Translations under genes and position numbers: made by a program
Assembly (NCBI GenBank): GCA_016867815.1
Contig: VGIR01000017.1
Span: forward strand, 1 to 42,031
Direction of reading: 5' to 3'
DNA length: 42,031 nt
DNA from: a candidate division WOR-3 bacterium
GTDB lineage: Bacteria > Hydrothermota > Tepidihabitantia > Tepidihabitantales > Tepidihabitantaceae
Part shown: positions 30,836-36,414 of the stretch, one piece after another
Layout of the letters: the number at the start of each line of letters is the position of its first letter
Numbering within the stretch: position 1 is the first letter of the stretch
Notes under the pieces: generated by a model
What the model saw: only the letters and a program-made list of their open reading frames with translations
Told to the model about the DNA's origin: nothing
Databases searched by the model: none

Positions 30836-30849
30836 GTAGAACTGCCCGC

Positions 30850-31281
30850 TCAGTCGTTGTCGGGGACCAGCTCGATGGCGATGCCGTCGGCTTCGAGCCG
30901 CTTGCGCAGGTGGCCGGCTACCTTCTCGCCGCGGAACTGCTGCCAGCGTTTGAACTCGCGCGGTTCCTCCCTGAGTGCCGTGCGGAACCGCCGATACACG
31001 CCGGGACCGCTGATCGCAGCTTCCAGCACCGCGCGGAGTTCCGGCCGGCTGACCGTGCGAGCAAACTCCACCATGGCAGTGTAACCGGAGCGCCCGGCCT
31101 GCGGCGCCAAACGCAGATAGCGCTTGGGATACTGCCGGATTTCGGCCAGGATCTGGTCGCGATTAAATCCGAACGCCGGTACGACCTCGCCGGTTTCGGT
31201 ATTCAGATACTGAGTCGTGCCTGGCACGCGGTTCTCCATAGCGAAGAGCAGGTCCCGGGTCGAGACTCGAAGCGTGCGCAC
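30850..31281 (-). CDS. UPF0158-family protein, 143 aa
   Basis: Matches the UPF0158 family pattern: an N-terminal half with YLNTETGEVVPAF, FNRDQILAEIRQYPKRYLRL, a middle helix and a C-terminal segment with RFRTALREEPREFKRWQQF and LRKRLEADGIAIELV. The family has no established function; it is small, cytoplasmic and scattered among bacteria. The GTG start at 31281 follows a TTGACT-16-TAGAAT promoter by 5 nt. It is convergent with the aminopeptidase gene, with the word-repeat gap between them. Confidence 0.82.
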   Translation of the reverse strand: MRTLRVSTRDLLFAMENRVPGTTQYLNTETGEVVPAFGFNRDQILAEIRQYPKRYLRLAPQAGRSGYTAMVEFARTVSRPELRAVLEAAISGPGVYRRFRTALREEPREFKRWQQFRGEKVAGHLRKRLEADGIAIELVPDND

Positions 31282-31286
31282 TCGCT

Positions 31287-31314
31287 ATTCTATTCCGGCG
31301 GGCGGTTCAGTCAA
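31287..31314 (-). promoter_or_regulatory. UPF0158 gene promoter, leaderless with GTG start
   Basis: Minus strand TTGACT (31314-31309), 16-nt spacer, TAGAAT (31292-31287), then 5 nt to GTG 31281. Confidence 0.7.
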
Positions 31315-31342
31315 ATGCCGAACCGGAACCAATGAGGATTTC

Positions 31343-31375
31343 GCCACCAAGACTCAAAGACACCAAGGCAGCAGA
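31343..31375. repeat. CACCAAGACTCAAAG word
   Basis: CCACCAAGACTCAAAGACACC and AAGG follow, another member of the CACAAAGACACCAAG family. Confidence 0.5.
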
Positions 31376-31422
31376 CAAGGGCGAAGGGCCAAGGACAAGT
31401 CGACTAGGATATGGACTGCGGC

Positions 31423-32502
31423 CTACGGCCGCCAGCGGAAAATCTCGCCGGGGTAGAAGTAGAACAGGTTGTCGCGCACTTCGAGCCAGCCGCCAACTCC
31501 GTTCCGCGAAAACCGGCAGATCGGACCGGAGACGCGCCGCGCGCTCTCGAGCAGCGTCAGCAACCGCCACTCGCCGTCCTCGAGTGCGGCAAAGCTCGCA
31601 GATGGCCCGGACGGCCGTGAGCCCGGTACATAGTAGCCATATGCGACCAGCGTGTCGCCCACGTCGAAAAGCCTCAAATCGCCGGCCGGCAGAACGCGGT
31701 CCTTCGAGAACCACTCCTGCCAGGGAAACGGTCTGTCGGTGAGCACGAGCGAGTCGGGCTTGGGGCGGTAGAGGATTTCGTACATGCTCGGCTTCAGGGT
31801 AGGGTAGATGCTGGCTACTATCGGCAGCTCGCCGGGGTAGTCCTCGAGCCTGGCCGAGCCGAGCAGCGCGACCCGCACGTCTGCTCCTCGTTCGATACCG
31901 CATGAGTAAGGCAGGCAGGGCACGAGGCCGGTGGCGGTCATCCGGTAGAGCCGCAGCAGCCGGGCGGTCTTGACCGAGTCGAGTCCAGATAACTCGAGGG
32001 TCGCGACGTCGGCAAGACCATCGCCGTCGGCATCGCAGACGGTCGCCGCCTCGACCCAGGCGCCGGCCAGACCGTACGCGCTGCTCGTGACCGAGTCACT
32101 CACGAAATGCATGACATTGCAGCTGTCGGCGGTGAAGATCAGCAGTTCCTGCAGACCATCGGCGTCAACGTCACCCGAAGTCCAACATGTCCCGGCGATG
32201 TCCGAACCGGCTGCGGTCGTGCTGTTGAACGGCTCGCTCTGCCACACGGTCTTGAAGCCCGCCCCGGCGAGTCGGAGCAGGGCCAGGCGTCGGAGGTCTA
32301 CTATCGTCCTGTCCCTTCCGGGCCCACGCGACAGTTCCATCCGGCCGATGTCCTGAACCACGAGGACATCGTCAGAGGTACCGGCAAAATGGCCACTCGA
32401 AATGGCGACCACCCGGTCCAGCGGGCTGCGGCCCAGCACCGCTAGCGGCTCGGACTCGGCGGCGGACAGCGACACTGCGACCAGGACAAACAGCGTTCTT
32501 AT
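31423..32502 (-). CDS. Secreted VCBS/FG-GAP-like protein, 359 aa, possible AUA start
   Basis: The protein has calcium-binding-like repeats of the VCBS/integrin alpha type (SGDVDADGLQELLIFTA, VCDADGDGLADVATLE) and a beta-rich remainder (PFPWQEWFSKDRVLPAGDL, DNLFYFYPGEIFRWRP). The sequence from 32502 reads (M)RTLFVLVAVSLSAAESEPL, an excellent signal peptide, but the codon at the expected start is ATA. A promoter (TTGAAA-16-TATCCT) ends 5 nt before that ATA. Canonical in-frame starts occur only upstream of or inside this promoter. Either AUA initiates, or an ATG was lost by mutation or base-call error. Secreted; function unknown. Confidence 0.72.
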   Translation of the reverse strand: MRTLFVLVAVSLSAAESEPLAVLGRSPLDRVVAISSGHFAGTSDDVLVVQDIGRMELSRGPGRDRTIVDLRRLALLRLAGAGFKTVWQSEPFNSTTAAGSDIAGTCWTSGDVDADGLQELLIFTADSCNVMHFVSDSVTSSAYGLAGAWVEAATVCDADGDGLADVATLELSGLDSVKTARLLRLYRMTATGLVPCLPYSCGIERGADVRVALLGSARLEDYPGELPIVASIYPTLKPSMYEILYRPKPDSLVLTDRPFPWQEWFSKDRVLPAGDLRLFDVGDTLVAYGYYVPGSRPSGPSASFAALEDGEWRLLTLLESARRVSGPICRFSRNGVGGWLEVRDNLFYFYPGEIFRWRP

Positions 32503-32507
32503 GACAA

Positions 32508-32535
32508 AGGATACACCCGGCAGGGGACGTTTCAA
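32508..32535 (-). promoter_or_regulatory. Promoter upstream of the ATA start
   Basis: Minus strand TTGAAA (32535-32530), 16-nt spacer, TATCCT (32513-32508), then 5 nt to ATA 32502. Confidence 0.6.
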
Positions 32536-33029
32536 CTTACACCTCTGGGTCCCGATCCGGAGATTGAGCCACAGAGCGCCTGGCGCGGCCTGGGAGGCCG
32601 CAACCAAACCCAGGCGAACCACGGGTGAACAGAGATGGACACAGATCCAGCCCAGTGCCGAACTCAAACGCTGTGTCGCCGGAGGGGCACTTTGCGGTGG
32701 TCTTCAGGACCCCGATCGCCTTGGCGGGCGCGCAAGTGTCGGTTCCAGAATTCGGCGCGGGCTAGGTCAACCGTCCGTCAGGAGTCGCCCGCCACAATGC
32801 CGGAACCGGGCTCCGCCATTTTGCAGTCTTACGCCTGCAATCTGCAGTCTGGATAGGCGGGCGAAACCCGCGGCTACGCCTTGACATCGTCTGGAAACAT
32901 GGGAAGTATCCATCATCTTGCCCACTTCACCGTTCGAGGTTTGGCTCATTCCCCCATCTTCTTGTTGCCGGCCCAGGGCAACCGTCTCGCTTCCCCCTTC
33001 TCTACTAGAAATCGTACTCGCAAAGCTAT

Positions 33030-33233
33030 ACATGGGACCTGGCAGCTGATTTGCAGGACGAATGGTAGAGCCTCAGCCGAGGGGACTTGGAAGGTCTGTT
33101 GCAGGGTGTCTCGCGGTTTGTCCTGCAGGCCGGTTTCTGCCGTGGTATGCGCGGTGAATTCGGAAGTGAGACGTACGGCCTGCTCAAGGGCGGGAAATCT
33201 GGTACTCGCACGGCCCCTGCTCCAGGTTGCCAC
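33030..33233 (-). repeat. Array D: weak 12-bp tandem repeat, 17 units
   Basis: Read on the minus strand in 12-bp units (typical CAGGACAAACCG, CGAGACACCCTG), position 8 is C in 12 of 17 units and position 9 is a pyrimidine in 14 of 17. This is the most diverged of the four arrays. Confidence 0.5.
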
Positions 33234-33377
33234 CGCCAGACCGCGGATAGGGCTGATTCTCGGGGCAAGCCGGGAGTCGTCTACGGCCAGTTTCTCGGAC
33301 CAGACCTGGAGTGAGGTTGCTGCCTTGGATTTCAGCCATTTGCGGCCGACAGCGTCCATAAGTAGCTGACAAAGCAC

Positions 33378-33511
33378 ATCATAGGAACATAACCCACACG
33401 CGCACGCGTGGTGCCATGTATTAACATTAGGCGTGGTATGGACGTGTGCACATTCACTTTATCAATATGTGCATTAAGTATTTTAATATTTAGTGAATCT
33501 TTTCCTTGACA
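33378..33511. promoter_or_regulatory. AT-rich region with inverted repeats before the envelope operon
   Basis: This 130-bp segment is much more AT-rich than its surroundings. ATTCACT (33452-33458) faces AGTGAAT (33492-33498). GTGTGCACATT and ATGTGCATTA are near-direct repeats. Binding sites for a regulator, perhaps the DUF2089 protein of the operon, are plausible but unproven. Confidence 0.45.
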
Positions 33512-33533
33512 TTCAGCGTCAAAAGGGTATGAT
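33506..33533 (+). promoter_or_regulatory. Promoter of the DUF2089/DUF4097 operon
   Basis: TTGACA (33506-33511), 16-nt spacer, TATGAT (33528-33533). An ATG lies 7 nt further (33541), in frame with the first gene. Confidence 0.72.
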
Positions 33534-33642
33534 GACAGGCATGAGTGTAAGTCAGGTGACTGAATCCACCGGTTCCGGAGCGGCGGTAACCGGTCTATGC
33601 CTGGGGAATTCTGTGGGGCTCAGATATGATATGGAGGTAGCG

Positions 33643-33891
33643 ATGAAGAACGTACTGACAGGTCTGCTGGCCGTGGCAGTGGTCGCGGCCGTGGTGGTCG
33701 GCGGCGCGTTTGCGGCTGAGGGCCGGCTTGGGACACGATCCGTGCAGGGCCAGGTCCCTTCGTCCCCAGCCCAGGGTTTGATGCCTGAAGTGGTTTCGAC
33801 GGCTGAGATGCCGAGACTCGTCATGCCGACCGTGGAAGTGCGCGCGTTCCAGACCGTGGCGATGAGCGAGCAGAGCCTGCTTGTGAACTAG
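33643..33891 (+). CDS. Small secreted protein at head of envelope operon, 82 aa
   Basis: ATG 33643 has GGAGG 5 nt upstream. It starts a classic signal peptide (MKNVLTGLLAVAVVAAVVV then GGAFA), leaving a mature peptide of about 58 residues (EGRLGTRSVQGQVPSSPAQG..., MPRLVMPTVEVRAF). No family recognised. An in-frame ATG at 33541 sits exactly where the leaderless rule would predict a start and would add 34 residues (MSVSQVTESTGSGAAV...), burying the signal peptide; both starts may be used. The gene ends 10 nt before the DUF2089 gene. Confidence 0.7.
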   Translation: MKNVLTGLLAVAVVAAVVVGGAFAAEGRLGTRSVQGQVPSSPAQGLMPEVVSTAEMPRLVMPTVEVRAFQTVAMSEQSLLVN

Positions 33892-33901
33892 GAGGAAGAG
33901 G

Positions 33902-34285
33902 ATGGCACGCAAAGGGCTGGTTTCCCGCTGCCCGGTCTGCGAGTCGGGCATGGCGGTGTCGGAGTTGACCTGCGAGGCGTGCGGCACATCGGTCCGCGGC
34001 CGGTTTCAGGTTCCGGACCTGTGCCGGCTGCCCGATGAGCTGTACCAGTTCCTGCTGGTCTTCGTCAAGAACCGGGGCGTGATCCGCGACGTGGAGAAGG
34101 AGCTGGGGATCTCGTACCCGACCGTGCGCTCGCGCCTCGACGCGGTGCTCGCTGCCCTCGGGTTCGGAGAGCAGGTTGGCCGCTCTGGTTCGAACGAAGT
34201 AATCGAGATGCTGGAACGCGGAGAGATAACGCCGGAAGAGGCGGAGAAGATGCTCCGCGGCGAGAGTGACAGCAAGCAGGAGTGA
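33902..34285 (+). CDS. DUF2089-family regulator with zinc ribbon, HTH and SHOCT-like tail, 127 aa
   Basis: Residues about 9-31 form a zinc ribbon (CPVCESGMAVSELTCEAC). Residues about 40-80 hold a conserved helix-turn-helix (LPDELYQFLLVFVKNRG, DVEKELGISYPTVRSRLDAV). The end (VIEMLERGEITPEEAEKMLR) is a SHOCT-like helical hairpin. This is the usual DUF2089 layout, and members probably control neighbouring envelope genes; DNA binding is inferred from the HTH. GGAGG precedes the ATG. Its tail motif recurs in three downstream proteins of the same operon. Confidence 0.88.
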   Translation: MARKGLVSRCPVCESGMAVSELTCEACGTSVRGRFQVPDLCRLPDELYQFLLVFVKNRGVIRDVEKELGISYPTVRSRLDAVLAALGFGEQVGRSGSNEVIEMLERGEITPEEAEKMLRGESDSKQE

Positions 34286-34397
34286 AGATGATACTACCAT
34301 TTGTGGCATGGCCGGAGCAGGAAGCTCCGGCTGAGAAGGAACCGGGCCGCGGCAAGAGAGCCGCGACCAGGCGGAATGGATCGGGAGCAGGCGTGAG

Positions 34398-34447
34398 GAC
34401 GAAGTCAAAATGCAGAATTCAAGAGGCAAATTGCACAATGCCGGAAC
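34398..34447. repeat. AAGTCAAAATGCAGAATTC word repeat
   Basis: AAGTCAAAATGCAGAATTC and GGCAAATTGCACAATGCC fill the spacer before the DUF4097 gene. The open frame across 34282-34479 is not supported as a gene. Confidence 0.45.
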
Positions 34448-34459
34448 GAGGACACGGAC

Positions 34460-35365
34460 ATGAGCAACGAGAGAGATAGGATTCTGAGATTGCTGGAAGA
34501 CGGCAAGATCACTGCCGACCAGGCCACGCGCCTGATCGAGGCGCTGGGTTCAGAGAGGCCGGAGACCGATTTCTGTGTACCGCCCAGCCCACCGTTCGGC
34601 CCGAGGCACTTCCGCGTCCGCGGCGTCGGCCGGGGACTGGACCGGATTCCCGACGTCGTGGCGACCGCGGTGGCGTCGGCGATGAAGAACGGATATGAGC
34701 CGGGCGAGGAGCGGAGCACCGATTTCCCGGGCAAGCGTTACTTGTTGGTCAAGAGCGTGAGCGGGGATCTGGAAGTGACCCGCAGCGCTGAGGAGCGGAT
34801 CGGGCTCAGCTACTCGGGCGGAGCGGTGAAGGTGCGTTCGAGCGGGGACCAGGTGGTTGTCCGGACCATGGCCGGCGACGTGTCGGCAACCGTCCCGGCC
34901 GAGGGGCGGCTTGAGCTCGAAGTCGTGTCCGGCGACGTGTCGATCATCGAAGTCGGGTCGCGCATCGAGGTGAAGACCGTATCGGGCGACGTGGACATCA
35001 GCCAGACCACCGGCGACGCCCAGGTCAGGACCGTTTCCGGCGACGTCAACCTGGATCGAGTCAGCGGGAGCTTTGTGGTCCAGACTCGGGCAGGGGACGT
35101 GGACCTGGTCACGTCCGGCCCGGTTTCGGGCAGCGTTTCGACCAAGTCCGGGGACGTAACCGTCGCGCTGGGCAGCGATCCCAACCTGGTGCTCGAGATG
35201 GCAATCGAAGAAGACGGCGACATCAGCGTCGAAGAGTCCCTCCCGCACGAAGTGCTGGAAGAGCGTGAGCGCTACATGAAGGTGAAGTTCGGCGCGGGCA
35301 GCCGGACGTTGGTTGTGAAGACCTGCGACGGCGACATCGACGTCCGGGAGGCAACGGAGAAGTAG
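34460..35365 (+). CDS. DUF4097-family protein with N-terminal SHOCT-like motif, 301 aa
   Basis: The N-terminal 30 residues carry RILRLLEDGKITADQATRLI, a SHOCT-like hairpin. After a linker, residues about 95-300 are a run of beta-strand repeats with a repeated SGDV motif (SVSGDLEV, TMAGDVSATV, VVSGDVSIIE, KTVSGDVDIS, RTVSGDVNLD, STKSGDVTVA, KTCDGDIDV), the hallmark of DUF4097, predicted to fold as a beta-helix or adhesin-like stack. No signal peptide or membrane segment is visible. Family members often sit beside LiaF- or PspC-type envelope-stress genes, as here. GAGGA lies 9 nt upstream of the ATG. Confidence 0.85.
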   Translation: MSNERDRILRLLEDGKITADQATRLIEALGSERPETDFCVPPSPPFGPRHFRVRGVGRGLDRIPDVVATAVASAMKNGYEPGEERSTDFPGKRYLLVKSVSGDLEVTRSAEERIGLSYSGGAVKVRSSGDQVVVRTMAGDVSATVPAEGRLELEVVSGDVSIIEVGSRIEVKTVSGDVDISQTTGDAQVRTVSGDVNLDRVSGSFVVQTRAGDVDLVTSGPVSGSVSTKSGDVTVALGSDPNLVLEMAIEEDGDISVEESLPHEVLEERERYMKVKFGAGSRTLVVKTCDGDIDVREATEK

Positions 35366-35373
35366 GTCGAGGA

Positions 35374-35425
35374 CAATGCAAGAGTCAGAGTGCAGAGTGC
35401 AAAACGCAGAAGTCACAAAGAACGG
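35374..35425. repeat. AGAGTCAGAGTGCAGAGTGC word repeat
   Basis: Word-repeat spacer between the DUF4097 gene and the first LiaI-like gene, related to 19875 and 16923. Confidence 0.45.
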
Positions 35426-35440
35426 ACACAGGAGGAGAGC

Positions 35441-35638
35441 GTGATACGGACGATAATCTGGGGACTGGTCATCATCGCCATCGGGACGTGGATATGGCTG
35501 GCCAAGCTCGGCATCATCACTTCGGGCATAGTGTTCAGCCGGGACTGGCCCGTCATCATCATCATCGTCGGGTTGCTGACCGTGGGCGAGGGGATATCGT
35601 GGATCTTCCGGCGCGGGAGGAAAAGATGCGGCGGATGA
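35441..35638 (+). CDS. LiaI/LiaF-like transmembrane protein (DUF5668-type), 65 aa
   Basis: GTG 35441 follows GGAGG by 5 nt. Two transmembrane segments (TIIWGLVIIAIGTWIWLAKL and WPVIIIIVGLLTVGEGISWI) are joined by a short loop, and the tail is basic (FRRGRKRCGG). This is the LiaI-LiaF-like N-terminal region, found in membrane proteins that sense or modulate envelope stress. It overlaps the next gene by 13 nt, so the two are translationally coupled. Confidence 0.8.
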   Translation: MIRTIIWGLVIIAIGTWIWLAKLGIITSGIVFSRDWPVIIIIVGLLTVGEGISWIFRRGRKRCGG

Positions 35639-35883
35639 TCGGCTGGGGCATCTTTCTTGTCATCCTGGGTGCGTGGATTTGGCTCTCGGCGCTCGGCGTG
35701 CCCTACATCTCGTTTGCGCAGAACTGGCCGCTGCTGGTCGTGGCGTTCGGCGTCTGGCTGATAGTACACCGGCTCGCACGCCACTCGCGCCGCCGGCGTT
35801 CCAGTGTACAGGTGCTTTCGGATCTGGAGCAGGGACGGATTGACGTTGAGAAGGCGATAACGGAGATCAGGAGGAGCAGATGA
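35626..35883 (+). CDS. LiaI/LiaF-like transmembrane protein with SHOCT-like tail, 85 aa
   Basis: The N-terminal two-span region (MIGWGIFLVILGAWIWLSAL, NWPLLVVAFGVWLIVHRLA) is a paralogue of the previous protein. A basic stretch follows and then SVQVLSDLEQGRIDVEKAIT, a SHOCT-like helix. GGAGG lies 5 nt before ATG 35626. The stop overlaps the ATG of the next gene by 4 nt. Orientation would place the SHOCT-like tail in the cytoplasm. Confidence 0.8.
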   Translation: MRRMIGWGIFLVILGAWIWLSALGVPYISFAQNWPLLVVAFGVWLIVHRLARHSRRRRSSVQVLSDLEQGRIDVEKAITEIRRSR

Positions 35884-36242
35884 ACGACGAGCAAGACCGG
35901 GTACTGAAACTGATCGAGGAGAAGAAGATAACCGCAGAAGAGGCGGCGAAGCTGCTGGATGCGATCAAGGGCAGCGCGGGCGGCGGGAACGCGCGCAACC
36001 GCTTTATGAAGGTCCGGGTGTATGACCGTGGCGCGGATCGTCCCAAGGTGAACGTGACCCTGCCCATCGGCCTGGTGAAGTGGGGAATGAACTTCATCCC
36101 GAACGAGGCCAAGGCCAAGATCGAGGAGCAGGAGATCGACATGAAGATGATCATGGAGGCCCTGGAAAAGGGGATCACCGGGAAGATCGTCGACGTGGAC
36201 GAGGAGGAGAAGGGCCAGCACATCGAGGTCTGGCTGGAGTAG
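35880..36242 (+). CDS. SHOCT-like domain protein, 120 aa
   Basis: The N-terminus is the same module (RVLKLIEEKKITAEEAAKLL). The remainder contains FMKVRVYDRGADRPKVNVTL, PIGLVKWGMNFIPNEAKAKI, and a C-terminal segment with KIVDVDEEEKGQHIEVWLE. Proteins of this form commonly accompany DUF4097 and LiaI-like genes and have no assigned biochemical function. GGAGGAGC precedes the ATG. A GC-rich hairpin follows. Confidence 0.82.
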   Translation: MNDEQDRVLKLIEEKKITAEEAAKLLDAIKGSAGGGNARNRFMKVRVYDRGADRPKVNVTLPIGLVKWGMNFIPNEAKAKIEEQEIDMKMIMEALEKGITGKIVDVDEEEKGQHIEVWLE

Positions 36243-36263
36243 CCGAGAGCCTGATTGCGGATC

Positions 36264-36288
36264 GTGCGGGCGCAACTCGCGCCCGCAC
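36264..36288 (+). terminator. Operon terminator hairpin
   Basis: GTGCGGGCGC (36264-36273), AACTC loop, GCGCCCGCAC (36279-36288): a perfect 10-bp stem 22 nt after the last stop of the envelope operon. No T run. Confidence 0.65.
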
Positions 36289-36351
36289 TGCGTCTAGTCG
36301 GTCAGCGTGCCGATCGAGCTGCTGAGCAAGGGCACGTCTGCACCCACACCC

Positions 36352-36377
36352 TTCCCTCCCCCTCAAGGGGGAGGGAA
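36352..36377. repeat. TTCCCTCCCCC palindrome
   Basis: TTCCCTCCCCC (36352-36362), TCAA, GGGGGAGGGAA (36367-36377), followed by a run of nine G. It lies between convergent genes and resembles dispersed REP-like hairpins. Confidence 0.6.
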
Positions 36378-36414
36378 TAGAAGGGGGGGGGCGTGGAGCT
36401 ACCTACTCGAGAGC

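Larger units (their letters stand above)
32503..33642. other. Gene-poor stretch: word repeats, array D and an AT-rich promoter region
   Basis: From 32540 to 33000 little is recognisable: a CTGCAATCTGCAGTCTGG word (32834-32853) and a GCGGG/CCCGC hairpin near 32856-32870. Array D follows at 33030-33233. From about 33380 the base composition turns AT-rich up to the operon promoter at 33506. Open frames on both strands lack starts with support. Confidence 0.55.

Noticed and set aside
32946-33377. 143-codon minus-strand frame, at first sight like a small helical-bundle protein
   Set aside because: The resemblance did not hold on reading; four-residue periodicity from array D explains it.
34282-34479. 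65-codon frame between the DUF2089 and DUF4097 genes
   Set aside because: Composed of basic low-complexity and word-repeat sequence and overlaps the next gene's well-supported start.
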